Assembly: GCA_963811255.1 (NCBI GenBank)
Contig: CAWEQI010000002.1
Span: 1-64,000, forward strand
Direction of reading: 5' to 3'
Length of the DNA stretch: 64,000 nucleotides
Source: Croceibacterium_B sp963811255
GTDB lineage: Bacteria; Pseudomonadota; Alphaproteobacteria; Sphingomonadales; Sphingomonadaceae
Part shown: positions 25,356 to 34,215 of the stretch, piece by piece
Layout: every line of letters begins with the position of its first letter
Numbering within the stretch: the first letter of the stretch is position 1
Notes under the pieces: generated by a model
The model's input: only the letters and a program-made list of their open reading frames with translations
Databases searched by the model: none
Told to the model about the DNA's origin: nothing
Program-made: the position numbers and the translations under genes

Positions 25356-26444
25356 CTACCGCCGCGCCATGGTGCTGCGCGCGATCCGCGCCAGCAGCGG
25401 AGCCATGCCCTTGTGATTGGCTTGCCAGAACGTCGTACCGACCTCGAGGTGGACGCGCAGGCGGCGGTGCGCCTCGCCGAGCGAATGATAGGGCAGGCTC
25501 GGCATCAGGTGATGCAGAGCGTGATAGCGCAGGCCTACCGGGGCCCACAGCCCCGCGAACGGCGAGGGCGGCGGGACGTTGACCGAATCGAGGTATTGCG
25601 CGGTCACCGTCATGGCCTCACCGTCGTTCTCCCACAGATGCGCGACGAGCGTGCGCAGCTGATTGAGAAGGGCGACGAGCGAGAACACCGCCAGCGCCAC
25701 CAGTAGCGGATGCCAGCCGAGCACGAACACGCTCGCCACCAGCACCATGGCCCAGGCGCTGGCGCCGACTTCCTGCCAGAAGAAACGCCGCTTCATCTCG
25801 CCCTCGGCCGGACGGCGGCGAAAGGCCGGATTGATCGCCAAGGCCGAAAACCGTTCCCACACGAACCGGCGCAGCCCCGGAAAGATCACCCCCAGCGGCG
25901 TCAGCAACGCGAAGCGGACCACGAGCGCCGGCGGTGCGAGCAAGGCGATGGCGATGAAGGCCGGCAGCGACCACGGCTTCATCAGCGCCAGCGGCAGGTA
26001 TTCCGGATCCTCGGCGGTGCCGTAGCGCGTGCGCGCATGATGCAGCGTGTGCACCGCCTCGTACATGAACGAGGGCGTCAGCATCGGAATGCCGACCAGC
26101 ACGTTCCAGGCCGTGCGGAATCCCGGCAGCGCGTTGCGGTGGAGATGCGAGATTTCATGGATGAACAGCAGCGCACGGTAGAGCGCCAGCACGGCAATCA
26201 GCCCACAGGCGATCGCCAGCCACGCCGAGTGCAGGAGGATCGCACCGGCCAGAGCGGCATAGCCGATCGCCGCCGATCCGACCATGTCCGGCCAGTAGAT
26301 CGCCGGCCGCGCTTCGCCGATGTCGCGCGTCAGCTCCGCCGCGGCGCGCATCATCGCCTTGTCGTCGGGAATCTCGGCGTGGACGCGCCTGGCCGGGGCG
26401 CCGACGTCCGGCATCGCCGGGTCCAAAGCTCGAGTGGCCGTCAT
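25356..26444 (-). CDS. Membrane fatty acid desaturase
   Basis: A 362-residue membrane di-iron enzyme with the three histidine boxes HEISHLH, HTLHHARTRY and YHALHHLMPSLPYH. Hydrophobic segments at about residues 60-105 and 150-260 hold it in the inner membrane. It introduces double bonds or hydroxyl groups into acyl chains; the substrate is not identified. The start at 26444 (MTATRALDP) is preferred, as the 29 codons upstream are Arg-rich and unconserved in appearance. Convergent with the lipoprotein genes. Confidence 0.85.
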   Translation of the reverse strand: MTATRALDPAMPDVGAPARRVHAEIPDDKAMMRAAAELTRDIGEARPAIYWPDMVGSAAIGYAALAGAILLHSAWLAIACGLIAVLALYRALLFIHEISHLHRNALPGFRTAWNVLVGIPMLTPSFMYEAVHTLHHARTRYGTAEDPEYLPLALMKPWSLPAFIAIALLAPPALVVRFALLTPLGVIFPGLRRFVWERFSALAINPAFRRRPAEGEMKRRFFWQEVGASAWAMVLVASVFVLGWHPLLVALAVFSLVALLNQLRTLVAHLWENDGEAMTVTAQYLDSVNVPPPSPFAGLWAPVGLRYHALHHLMPSLPYHSLGEAHRRLRVHLEVGTTFWQANHKGMAPLLARIARSTMARR

Positions 26445-26568
26445 TGTATCCAGTTCCGCATTCCGCCGCATCCGTTGCCGTTCGTGGGCACTCCCGGCTA
26501 GGCTCGCCTTGACATCGCGCAACAAGCGCACACAGGGCTAACCGCGTCTGAACAACGGCGGGATTGGC

Positions 26569-27726
26569 ATGTCCGACACCAAGGTAAGAGTTGCCCCGGT
26601 CTCGGGCAAGCGCGACTTCAATGCTTTCGTGGACCTGAAATACCGGCTCAACGCCGACGACCCCAACTTCGTGCCGCAGCTGCGCAGCGAAGAAGTCGAA
26701 CTGCTCACTCCGGGGAAGAACCCATTTTTCGATCATGCCCGGCATCAGTTCTTCCTCGCCCGCCGGGGCGACGAGGTGGTCGGCCGCATCTCGGCGCACA
26801 TCGACGAACTGGCGCTGACCCAGCCGCCGGAGAAAGGCTTCGGACCCGGCTGCGGCCAATGGGGCCTGCTCGAGGCGGTGGATGAGACGACCGCGCACGC
26901 GCTGATCGCCACCGCCGAGGACTGGCTGCGCGGGCAAGGCATGGACTGCGTCCTGGCGCCGATCAGCATGTCGATCTGGGAAGAGCCGGGCCTGCTCGTC
27001 AAAGGCCATGATCATCCGCCGACCGTGATGATGGGTCACGACAATCCGGCCTATCAGGCCTGGATCGAAAGCGCCGGCTACGCGCCGGAAAAGACCCTGC
27101 TGACCTACGATCTCGACGTCACCGGCCCGTTCCCGCCGCTGATCGAGCGGATCGTCGCTGCGGGCGAGAAGAACCCGCGCATCCGCATCCGCTCGGCCGA
27201 CGTCAAGCAGTTCGACCGAGAGGCGGCGATTGTCATCGACATCCTCAACGATGCCTGGTCCGACAATTGGGGCTTCGTCCCGTTCACGGAAAAAGAGGCG
27301 AAATACGCGGGCAAGAAGATGGTGCCGCTGATCAAGCCGGACATCAACATGATTGCCGAGCTCGACGGCGAGCCGGTGGCATTCATGCTGACCTGGCCCG
27401 ACGCCAACGAGCCGATCAAAGAGATCGGCGGCAAGCTGCTGCCGTTCGGCTGGATCAAGATGCTGCTGTGGCTGCGCCATCCCCGCGCGCACTCGTTCCG
27501 GGTGCCGCTGATGGGGGTGAAAAAGAAGCTGCAGAATTCGCGCCTCGCCAGCCAGTTGGCCTTCATGATGATCGAATACATCCGCCGCAACGCCACCCGC
27601 CACTACGGCGCCCAGCGCGGCGAGATCGGCTGGATCCTGGAGGACAACAAGGGCATGGTGGCAATCGCCGACGCGATCGACAGCAAGGTCAACAAGGAAT
27701 ACCGGATCTACCGAAAGGCGCTGTAG
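26569..27726 (+). CDS. GNAT-like N-acyltransferase-fold protein
   Basis: A 385-residue protein, MSDTKVRVAPVSGKRDFNAF onward, with segments HQFFLARRGDEVVGRISAHI and NMIAELDGEPVAFMLTWPD that look like paired GNAT beta-strands. Homologous proteins are common in alphaproteobacteria, usually annotated as hypothetical or, misleadingly, as dATP pyrophosphohydrolase. No Nudix box is present. It may act in lipid or amino-acyl transfer, but no substrate can be named. It is divergent from the desaturase, with 124 bases between. Confidence 0.65.
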   Translation: MSDTKVRVAPVSGKRDFNAFVDLKYRLNADDPNFVPQLRSEEVELLTPGKNPFFDHARHQFFLARRGDEVVGRISAHIDELALTQPPEKGFGPGCGQWGLLEAVDETTAHALIATAEDWLRGQGMDCVLAPISMSIWEEPGLLVKGHDHPPTVMMGHDNPAYQAWIESAGYAPEKTLLTYDLDVTGPFPPLIERIVAAGEKNPRIRIRSADVKQFDREAAIVIDILNDAWSDNWGFVPFTEKEAKYAGKKMVPLIKPDINMIAELDGEPVAFMLTWPDANEPIKEIGGKLLPFGWIKMLLWLRHPRAHSFRVPLMGVKKKLQNSRLASQLAFMMIEYIRRNATRHYGAQRGEIGWILEDNKGMVAIADAIDSKVNKEYRIYRKAL

Positions 27727-27734
27727 TCGCCGCG

Positions 27735-27760
27735 GGAACCCGGCACAGGGCCGCCCCGTT
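27735..27760 (+). promoter_or_regulatory. EcfG-type (GSR) promoter of the receiver gene
   Basis: GGAAC at 27735-27739, 17-base spacer, CGTT at 27757-27760, 49 bases before the ATG at 27810. It is an exact match to the EcfG consensus GGAAC-N16/17-CGTT known from Sphingomonas and other alphaproteobacteria. Confidence 0.75.
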
Positions 27761-27809
27761 TTCCGCAAGCGGCGGCCGATGAACGTCCGCGGTCAGCCGG
27801 AGCCATCGC

Positions 27810-28238
27810 ATGGATCGCAAGCCGCGCCATACCAGCAAGCCGGCGCTCGGCCGCGTGTTGATCGTCGAAGACGACGCGTTGCTTGCCTTGGCGCTCGAGG
27901 ACGCGCTTCGCGCCGGATGCGCCGGGGAGGCGGTCATTTGCCCGAGCATGGAAGCGGCCATCGCCGAACTCGAACGCCAGTGGCCCGACGCGATCATAAT
28001 CGACATTCACCTGGCCGACCGCAATGATGGCTGGGCCCTGGCGGAACTGACGGACCTCATCGGAACCCGCCGTCCGCGGATCGCCTTTTCGACCGCGGCG
28101 CCGCAGGACATTCCCGACGAGATCGCGGACATGGGCCTGATTTTCGAGAAGCCTTACGACCCGGCCACCCTTGTCGCCGCGCTGTGCGGACCGGAGCGGC
28201 GCGGTCTTTTCGCACGGCTGCGCGCCGGCAAAGGCTGA
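27810..28238 (+). CDS. Single-domain response regulator of the GSR locus (SdrG-like)
   Basis: A 142-residue receiver. VLIVEDDALLALALEDAL provides the acidic pair, AIIIDIHLADRNDGW the phosphoacceptor Asp, IAFSTAAP the Thr region and IFEKPYDP the conserved Lys. It has no output domain. In Sphingomonas, SdrG-type single-domain receivers of the FAT-GUY family relay phosphate in the general stress response. The motif here is FSTAAP, not FATGY, so membership is uncertain. An exact EcfG promoter upstream and phyR downstream place it in the pathway. Confidence 0.8.
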   Translation: MDRKPRHTSKPALGRVLIVEDDALLALALEDALRAGCAGEAVICPSMEAAIAELERQWPDAIIIDIHLADRNDGWALAELTDLIGTRRPRIAFSTAAPQDIPDEIADMGLIFEKPYDPATLVAALCGPERRGLFARLRAGKG

Positions 28239-28266
28239 CGCTTTCGCGATCTGGGGAAAGAAAAAA

Positions 28267-28293
28267 GGCCTCCGCGCACTGGGCGCGGAGGCC
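28267..28293 (-). terminator. Bidirectional hairpin terminator
   Basis: An 11-bp stem GGCCTCCGCGC/GCGCGGAGGCC around ACTGG, flanked by AAAAAA on the left and TTT on the right. It would end the receiver transcript, and works better for minus-strand RNA because of the six-base T-run in that direction. It separates the receiver gene from the phyR promoter. Confidence 0.75.
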
Positions 28294-28485
28294 TTTCGGG
28301 ATCGTATCACCAGCCGCTTGGACGGGAGGGGGGGTCTCGGCGGTGACATAGCGATAATGAGCAGACCGTCCTGCGGTTCCCGCGGCGCGAATTTTTTTTG
28401 CATCGCCGGCTGGCGAGGAGCCCCGGCCTTGAATCGCCGCGGCCAACCGATAGATTGGCGGTTCGCTTTTTCGCCTCCACTCGGC

Positions 28486-28510
28486 GGAACCGGACGGCGG
28501 TTTAGCCGTT
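28486..28510 (+). promoter_or_regulatory. EcfG-type (GSR) promoter of phyR
   Basis: GGAAC at 28486-28490, 16-base spacer, CGTT at 28507-28510, 33 bases before the phyR ATG. An exact consensus match. The first spacer bases (CGGACG) are also shared with the nepR promoter. Confidence 0.8.
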
Positions 28511-28543
28511 ACCTACACACCTGACTTTCCGGGAAGGGGTCCT

Positions 28544-29338
28544 ATGTCCATCGGCGCTGAAGTAGCCGCACATCTCCCATTTCTACGCCGTTACGCCCGC
28601 GCCCTCACCGGCTCCCAGAGCACCGGCGATGCGTTCGTCAAGGCGACGTTGGAGGCCGCTTTGGCCGACGAAGCGCTCGCCAATTCGCTCAAGGGCGGTC
28701 GAGTGCCGCTCTACGCCGCCTTCAACAAGCTGTGGTCGAGCGCGTACATGGAAGTGGCCGAAGAACGCGAAAGCGGTGGCCTGCACGAAGTCGCGGCGCA
28801 GGATCAGCTCAAGCGAATCACGCCAGTCAATCGCCAGGCCCTGCTGCTAACCACGGTCGAGGACTTCACGCCCGCGGAAGCGGCGCAGATCATGGATGTC
28901 GAGGAAAGCGACATCTCGCGCCTGGTCCAGGAGGCGATCGACGAGATCGACCGCGAGAACGCCACCAGCGTGCTGATCATCGAGGACGAACCGTTGATTT
29001 CGATGCAGCTCGAAGATCTCGTCCGCTCGCTCGGACATGACATCGCCGGGACGGCGGCGACGCGCACTCAGGCGCAGCAGATCGCCGCCGAGCATACCCC
29101 CGGCCTGGTGCTGGCCGATATTCAGCTGGCCGACGGCTCCTCCGGCCTCGACGCGGTCGACGACATCCTGGAGATGGCGAGCATGCCGGTGATCTTCATT
29201 ACCGCCTATCCGGAGCGGCTGCTGACCGGCAGCCGGCCGGAGCCGACCTATCTCATCACCAAGCCGTTTCAGGAATTGACCGTCCGCGCCGCGATAAGCC
29301 AGGCGCTGTTCTTCGGCTCCAGCCGACCGCTGAGCTGA
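28544..29338 (+). CDS. phyR: PhyR, anti-anti-sigma response regulator
   Basis: A 264-residue protein with the defining architecture: an ECF-sigma-like domain at residues 1-135 (sigma2-like LPFLRRYARALTGSQ, sigma4-like LLTTVEDFTPAEAAQIMDVE) and a receiver at 141-264. The receiver has EDE at 147-149, phosphoacceptor Asp192 (LADIQLADGSSG), Thr220 and Lys240. On phosphorylation it should bind NepR and free EcfG. The sigma-like domain lacks promoter-binding capacity in this family. Transcribed from its own EcfG-type promoter and convergent with the kinase gene. Confidence 0.95.
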   Translation: MSIGAEVAAHLPFLRRYARALTGSQSTGDAFVKATLEAALADEALANSLKGGRVPLYAAFNKLWSSAYMEVAEERESGGLHEVAAQDQLKRITPVNRQALLLTTVEDFTPAEAAQIMDVEESDISRLVQEAIDEIDRENATSVLIIEDEPLISMQLEDLVRSLGHDIAGTAATRTQAQQIAAEHTPGLVLADIQLADGSSGLDAVDDILEMASMPVIFITAYPERLLTGSRPEPTYLITKPFQELTVRAAISQALFFGSSRPLS

Positions 29339-29380
29339 GCTCACTCTCTCATTTCTCCGCGCAAGGGGATCATTTTTCCG

Positions 29381-29454
29381 CGCAGAGACGCAGAGGTGAT
29401 TGTTGCACGCACCGCGGGGCCTTTGCGTGAGAAAACCTTCTCTGCGTCTCTGCG
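29381..29454. repeat. Inverted repeat between convergent phyR and kinase genes
   Basis: CGCAGAGACGCAGAG (29381-29395) and its exact complement CTCTGCGTCTCTGCG (29440-29454) face each other across 44 bases. They lie in the gap between the phyR stop and the kinase stop. This resembles dispersed extragenic palindromes and may end or stabilise both transcripts. Confidence 0.7.
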
Positions 29455-29492
29455 TCTCCGGGCGATAAAAGCTCTACTGGCGTGCCCCCAGC

Positions 29493-31169
29493 CTAATGCG
29501 GCGGGGTTTCCGGCTGGCGCGGCGCGCGGATGGCGAAGGTGGTCGGCTGGCGCACCGGAATCGTCATCGTGCAGGTGACGCCCTGTTCCCCAAACTCCAG
29601 CTTGACCGGATGATCGAGCTCGTTGGCGACGATCTTCTCGATCAGGTCGGTGCCGAATCCGCGCCCGCGCTCCGGTTTGACCGGCGGGCCGCCGCGCTCC
29701 TGCCAGCGCAGACGGACGAGATTCGGCGCAATGAGCTCCCACTCGACCGAGACTTCGCCGCCAGCGCGGGTCAGTGAGCCGTATTTGGCGGCGTTGGTGG
29801 CCAGTTCGTGGATCGCGAGCCCTAGCGACAGTGCGTCGTTGGGCGCCAGCGGGATGTCCGGACCCGAGATGGCAACGTGATGCTCCTGCGTCTGGACGTA
29901 GGGCGCCAGTTCGGCATCGACCACCGAGCGGATCGGCGTCGTGCCCCAGTCAGACTGAGTCAGCAGGTCGTGCGTAGCCGACAGCGCCCGAATACGGCCG
30001 TCGAGCCCTTTGACGAACTCGTCGAGGTTGCGCGCCCGCCTCCGCGTGAGGGCAACGATCGAGAGCACGTTGGCGAGCGTGTTCTTGACTCGGTGATTGA
30101 GCTCTCGGGTGAGGGAGTTGCGGATCGAGGCCTGTTCCTCGAGCCACAGCAGCGCCGCTTCGTCCTCGACCGCCTGCTGGGTCAGCATCCGCACCACCAG
30201 CATCAGCAGGCTGGCGACGAGCAGACCGAAGATCAGCGTCAGCATCGACAGTCCGGAGAGCTGGGTTGTGCGCGGCGATTCGACCTCGACCACCCAGCGG
30301 TGGTTGGCGATCGTCACCGCTTCCCGGTACGGGATCCCGAAAGTCCCCGAATGGGTGATCGCGGCTACCAGGTTGCCGGGTTTCGCATCGCCGTCGTACA
30401 GCTTGATGCCGATCGGCCCGGGCCGCTCCATCTCCAGCGCCGAGGCGAGAAAATCCTGCGCGTTGAACGGGCTGTAGATGAACCCCTTGAGGTGTCGCCC
30501 GAACTCGTCGACGCCGAACACCGGCATGTAGATGAGAAAGCCAGGGTTGGTGGAGCCCGCCTCTTCCTGCACCAGCACGATCTTGCCGCTCGCCGTCGGC
30601 CGGTCGGTGCGCCGGGCCTCGTCCATCGCCGCCCGTCGGGCCGGGTCGGAATACATGTCGTAGCCGAGCGCGCGGCGATTGCGTTCGGTGTCGGGCTGCA
30701 GGAATGTGACCGGGACGGCATAGGGCTGCGTCGGTGCGAGCGGCGGATGCAGCGTCACCCCCGCGGGCGCTTCGACGGCCGCCATCGCATCGAAGGTCTT
30801 GAGCTTGTCCGGCGGCACGACCATCGCCCAACCGATTCCCTCGGCCCCGCCGTAATCGGCATCGAGCCGCAATTCGGACACGAAGCGGTCAAAACGAGAA
30901 GCGGTGACTTGATCGAGTGTCGCCAGGAGGGCCGAGCCCGCGCGCAGATAGGCGCTGCTGGTGTTCGCCCGCCGTTCGAGGGCCGAGGCGATCGAATCCG
31001 CCTCGTTGTGCAGCTGCGCCCGGGCGCGCTGGCGCTCGCCACGCTCGATGGCATACACGCTCAGGCTGGTGATCGCCGCCACGAGCAGGAAAATCGCCAC
31101 CGGCACGCCGCGCGGGTAGCGCACCAGCCAACGCTTGGTGATGTTTCGCGGCCCGCCCAAGATTTGCAA
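29493..31169 (-). CDS. CHASE-domain HWE histidine kinase (PhyK/Pak-type)
   Basis: A 558-residue sensor kinase. A membrane segment at about 19-40, an extracytoplasmic CHASE domain at about 70-270, and a second segment near 305-330 are visible. The cytoplasmic kinase has H-box ELNHRVKNTLANVLS, N-box HELATNAAKYGSLT and LRWQERGG with the WxE of HWE kinases. Such kinases control PhyR in Sphingomonas, Caulobacter and Methylobacterium. Located between phyR and nepR-ecfG, it is the likely cognate kinase. No exact EcfG promoter was seen for it. Confidence 0.9.
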   Translation of the reverse strand: MQILGGPRNITKRWLVRYPRGVPVAIFLLVAAITSLSVYAIERGERQRARAQLHNEADSIASALERRANTSSAYLRAGSALLATLDQVTASRFDRFVSELRLDADYGGAEGIGWAMVVPPDKLKTFDAMAAVEAPAGVTLHPPLAPTQPYAVPVTFLQPDTERNRRALGYDMYSDPARRAAMDEARRTDRPTASGKIVLVQEEAGSTNPGFLIYMPVFGVDEFGRHLKGFIYSPFNAQDFLASALEMERPGPIGIKLYDGDAKPGNLVAAITHSGTFGIPYREAVTIANHRWVVEVESPRTTQLSGLSMLTLIFGLLVASLLMLVVRMLTQQAVEDEAALLWLEEQASIRNSLTRELNHRVKNTLANVLSIVALTRRRARNLDEFVKGLDGRIRALSATHDLLTQSDWGTTPIRSVVDAELAPYVQTQEHHVAISGPDIPLAPNDALSLGLAIHELATNAAKYGSLTRAGGEVSVEWELIAPNLVRLRWQERGGPPVKPERGRGFGTDLIEKIVANELDHPVKLEFGEQGVTCTMTIPVRQPTTFAIRAPRQPETPPH

Positions 31170-31266
31170 GTTCCGTCTCTCCCGGCGCCGATGGCGATCG
31201 AAGCGAACCCGTCCGGCAGCCTAGCGGATGCTCGTGGCCTCGACCAACTTTCAGCGCATTGATCCG

Positions 31267-31291
31267 GGAACCGGACGCCGCCCGTTTCGTT
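31267..31291 (+). promoter_or_regulatory. EcfG-type (GSR) promoter of nepR-ecfG
   Basis: GGAAC at 31267-31271, 16-base spacer, CGTT at 31288-31291, 107 bases before the nepR ATG. An exact match, giving positive autoregulation of the sigma factor. Confidence 0.8.
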
Positions 31292-31397
31292 CCATGCTCT
31301 ACGCCGACGGGTACATTTGCGATGCAGCTTTGCAACAGACCGAAATGGGTGCTGGTACGCGCGGGCTGTATAAGTTGGGGTCAGAAGCTTGCAATTC

Positions 31398-31565
31398 ATG
31401 TCTGGAGTTAAGAAGATCAAGCCACGTGCGCGCTCGAAAGGGAGCGCGGAGCCGCGCGATACCGAGTGGACCGCCGGCCTCAAGCGACTCTACGATTCGG
31501 TCGTGGAGGAGCCCATTCCGGATTCATTCAAGGACTTGCTCGACAAGCTGGATTCGGGCGACTGA
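31398..31565 (+). CDS. nepR: NepR anti-sigma factor
   Basis: A 55-residue protein. The core GLKRLYDSVVEEPIPDSFKD followed by LLDKLD is the NepR signature: two helices that clamp EcfG and are captured by phosphorylated PhyR. The N-terminus is basic and disordered. Its stop overlaps the ecfG start as TGATG, giving coupled synthesis of sigma and anti-sigma. Confidence 0.93.
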   Translation: MSGVKKIKPRARSKGSAEPRDTEWTAGLKRLYDSVVEEPIPDSFKDLLDKLDSGD

Positions 31566-32200
31566 TGAGCACCGGCACCGAACCCGAAAGACCGCTGACG
31601 AAGCGCAGCGCCGACGAAAAGCGCGCCTTCAAGCGCGAATTGACCGAAGTCGTCCCCCATCTGCGCGCCTTCGCCCGCGGGCTGTGCGGCCGGCCGGACA
31701 TGGCCGACGACCTGGTGCAGGAAACGCTGCTCAAGGCCTGGGCCGCGCAAGAGCGGTTCGAGCCGGGCACCAGCATGCGCGCCTGGACCTTCGTCATCCT
31801 CAGGAACGCCTATCTCACCGACATGCGCCGCAACCGCTTCCGCGGCGACTACGACGAGACCGTCGCCGAGCGGGTACTGACCGCGCCGGCCGGGCAGGAG
31901 GAACCGATCCACCTCAGCGACATGCATCGCGCGCTGCTGACGCTGCCCCCAGAGCGGCGCGAAGCCCTGCTGCTGGTCGGCGCCGGCGGCTTTTCCTACG
32001 AGGAAGCGGCCAACATCTGCGGCTGTGCCGTGGGCACGATCAAGAGCCGCGTCGGCCGCGCCCGCGCGGCGCTCACCAGCATGATCGAGGATGGCTCGAT
32101 TCCCGAGCGCTCGCTCGAGGACCCGGCGGCGCACCGGGCGATTCTCGAAGAGCTCGACGAAGTGGCCGCCGGTAATGGCCACGCGGTGGCCACGCGGTAG
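31565..32200 (+). CDS. ecfG: EcfG-family (ECF15) RNA polymerase sigma factor
   Basis: A 211-residue ECF sigma factor. Region 2 is HLRAFARGLCGRPDMADDLVQ with LLKAWAAQERFEPGTSMRAW, and region 4 is LPPERREALLLVGAGGFSYEEAANICG with the recognition helix in VGTIKSRVGRARAAL. This is the general stress sigma factor of alphaproteobacteria, held by NepR and released by PhyR-P. The start at 31565 overlaps the nepR stop; the longer frame upstream lies over nepR. It should read the GGAAC-N16/17-CGTT promoters listed here. Confidence 0.94.
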   Translation: MSTGTEPERPLTKRSADEKRAFKRELTEVVPHLRAFARGLCGRPDMADDLVQETLLKAWAAQERFEPGTSMRAWTFVILRNAYLTDMRRNRFRGDYDETVAERVLTAPAGQEEPIHLSDMHRALLTLPPERREALLLVGAGGFSYEEAANICGCAVGTIKSRVGRARAALTSMIEDGSIPERSLEDPAAHRAILEELDEVAAGNGHAVATR

Positions 32201-32250
32201 GCGCTTACGCACCGCTTGATCGCCGCGCCCGGGCAGGTCATTGCTTTACT

Positions 32251-33456
32251 ATGGGCGACATGTCGCAACAGCCCGATGACATTCTGCCGGCCGAACCACG
32301 GCCGCCGCGGCAGCGCACGCTGACCTTTGCGGCCCAGGAACTGCGGCTGATTTCGGCGCTGGTGCTGCTGCTGGCGATCGGGCTGTTCCTTGCCTTGCCG
32401 TTCGTGCTGTCGATCGGCGCCGTGGTGTTCCTGCCGGTGGTCACCGCGCTGATGCTGACGATCGTGCTGTCGCCGCTGGCCGACCGCCTCGCGCAAGGCG
32501 GGTTGCCCAACCTGCTCGCCTCGCTGATCTCGCTGCTGGTGTTCCTCGTGATCGTCGTCGTCGCGCTTGCGGTGGTGCTGCGTCCGGCGGTCGGTATGTA
32601 CGACCAGGTGCCGGCGCTGATCGACGGCATCGGGCGGCATTTCCAGCACCTGGAGCATAATTTCCGCTGGCTGACGCGGCTGAACCGGCAAGTGACCGAC
32701 CTCACCGGGCAGAGCGGTCATCAGCAGGTCGTGCTGGCCGGCCCCTCGATGCTCGAGCAGGTCGCCTTCGCAACGCCGACCGTGCTGCTCGAGGTGCTGC
32801 TGACGTTCCTGATGTCGTTCTTCATGATCGAAGCTCGCGTGCGCATTCGTCGACGGCTGCTGCTCGACCGCCAGCATGTCGGCGCCAGCCTCAAGGTCGC
32901 CCGCGCCATCCGCGATGTGCAGGATCGGGTGGCGGCGTACATCTTCACCGTCGGGCTGATCAATCTCGGGGTCGGAGTAATCGTCGCCCTGGGAGCCTGG
33001 GCGCTGGGACTGCAGGCGCCGGTGATGTGGGGCGGGCTCGCCGCGCTGCTCAACTTCCTACCCTACATCGGCCCCCTGACTATGGTCGGGCTGCTGGCGC
33101 TGTTCGGCATCGGCACCGCGGCGTCGCCGTTCGTCGGGGCCGTCCCGGCGCTGTGCTACCTCGGGCTGCACACCATTGAATTGAACGTCGTCACCCCGTC
33201 GATCCTCGGCGCGCGCTTCACCATGAACCCGGTGCTGATCCTGCTCGCTCTGAGCTACTTCACCTGGATCTGGGGCGTGACCGGGGCGCTGCTGTCGGTG
33301 CCGATCCTGCTGACGCTGACCGCGCTGGTCGACCACCTCGGCCATCCGAACCTGATCGGCTTCATGTTCGGCGAGCCGCTGTTCGCGAGCAATCCGCTCG
33401 AAGCCGACGAGACGGAGCGGCCCGCCGCTCCGTCGGAATCGTCAGCCGCGGCATAG
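32251..33456 (+). CDS. AI-2E family transporter (PerM-like)
   Basis: A 401-residue membrane protein with about 7-8 segments. Characteristic parts are LLLAIGLFLALPFVLSIGAV, TVLLEVLLTFLMSFFMIEAR, LNFLPYIGPLTMVGLLALFG and the C-terminal NPVLILLALSYFTWIWGVTGALLSVP. The family exports small molecules or acts in Na+/H+ exchange; AI-2 export is proven only for some members. ATG at 32260 is an alternative start. It follows ecfG by 50 bases and may be partly co-transcribed. Confidence 0.88.
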   Translation: MGDMSQQPDDILPAEPRPPRQRTLTFAAQELRLISALVLLLAIGLFLALPFVLSIGAVVFLPVVTALMLTIVLSPLADRLAQGGLPNLLASLISLLVFLVIVVVALAVVLRPAVGMYDQVPALIDGIGRHFQHLEHNFRWLTRLNRQVTDLTGQSGHQQVVLAGPSMLEQVAFATPTVLLEVLLTFLMSFFMIEARVRIRRRLLLDRQHVGASLKVARAIRDVQDRVAAYIFTVGLINLGVGVIVALGAWALGLQAPVMWGGLAALLNFLPYIGPLTMVGLLALFGIGTAASPFVGAVPALCYLGLHTIELNVVTPSILGARFTMNPVLILLALSYFTWIWGVTGALLSVPILLTLTALVDHLGHPNLIGFMFGEPLFASNPLEADETERPAAPSESSAAA

Positions 33457-33473
33457 CTCCGCGGGCCAGAGGC

Positions 33474-34085
33474 TTAGCCGGGATAATTCCAGGCCGAGCC
33501 GCGCTCGAGGTTCTCGGCGGCGAAATCCCAGTTGAGATGACCGTCGAGCACCGCCTTGAGATAGCCCGGGCGGGCGTTCTGGTAATCGAGGTAGTAGGCG
33601 TGCTCCCACACGTCGATCGTCAGCAGCGGGTTGAAGCCGCTGTCGGCCAGGGTGTCGCCGTCGTGGGTTTCCTCGATCGAAAGCTGGCCGCCCTTCTCCG
33701 CCAGCCAGACCCAGCCGCTGGCGAAATGGGCGGCGCCGCGCTCGGCCAGCTTGGTCGTCAGCTGGTCGAGCGAGCCGAACGCCGAGTCGATCTTGCTGGC
33801 GAGATCGCCCGAGGGCGAGCCGCCACTCGGCGCCAGCGAATGCCAGTAGAACCCGTGGTTCCAGCTTTGCGCCGCGTTGTTGAACAGCCCCTGATTGGAG
33901 CCCCGGGCGGAGGCAACGACTTCGATCAGGCTCTTGCCGGCCAGATCGGTGCCTTCGATCGCGGCGTTGGTCTTGTCGATGTAGGCCTTGTGGTGCTTGC
34001 CGTGGTGGAAGCCCAGCGTGGTGGCGCTGATCGCCGGTTCGAGCGCCGTGTTCTCGTAAGGCAGCGGCATGAGTTCGAAAGCCAT
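33474..34085 (-). CDS. sodB: Superoxide dismutase, Fe/Mn type
   Basis: A 203-residue enzyme. Metal ligands and the signature are clear: LGFHHGKHHKAYIDK, NHGFYWHSL and DVWEHAYYLDYQNARPGYL. The GGxxSG-type and FNNAAQSWNH elements favour the iron form. It removes superoxide in the cytoplasm. The start at 34085 gives the family N-terminus MAFELMPLPYENTALEP; upstream codons in the same frame are not conserved. Convergent with the AI-2E gene 17 bases away, so termination signals must be shared or absent. Confidence 0.95.
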   Translation of the reverse strand: MAFELMPLPYENTALEPAISATTLGFHHGKHHKAYIDKTNAAIEGTDLAGKSLIEVVASARGSNQGLFNNAAQSWNHGFYWHSLAPSGGSPSGDLASKIDSAFGSLDQLTTKLAERGAAHFASGWVWLAEKGGQLSIEETHDGDTLADSGFNPLLTIDVWEHAYYLDYQNARPGYLKAVLDGHLNWDFAAENLERGSAWNYPG

Positions 34086-34215
34086 CGGATCCGTCCTTCC
34101 TGTTCTTGGAGTGGGTTCGTTTTTGCCAACGCGCGGGAAGCGAGCTAGTGCCGCGCTCGGTAAATCGCAACCTGCCGGCGGCAAATGACAGCTCCGCGGC
34201 ATTCGAGGGTCTCGC

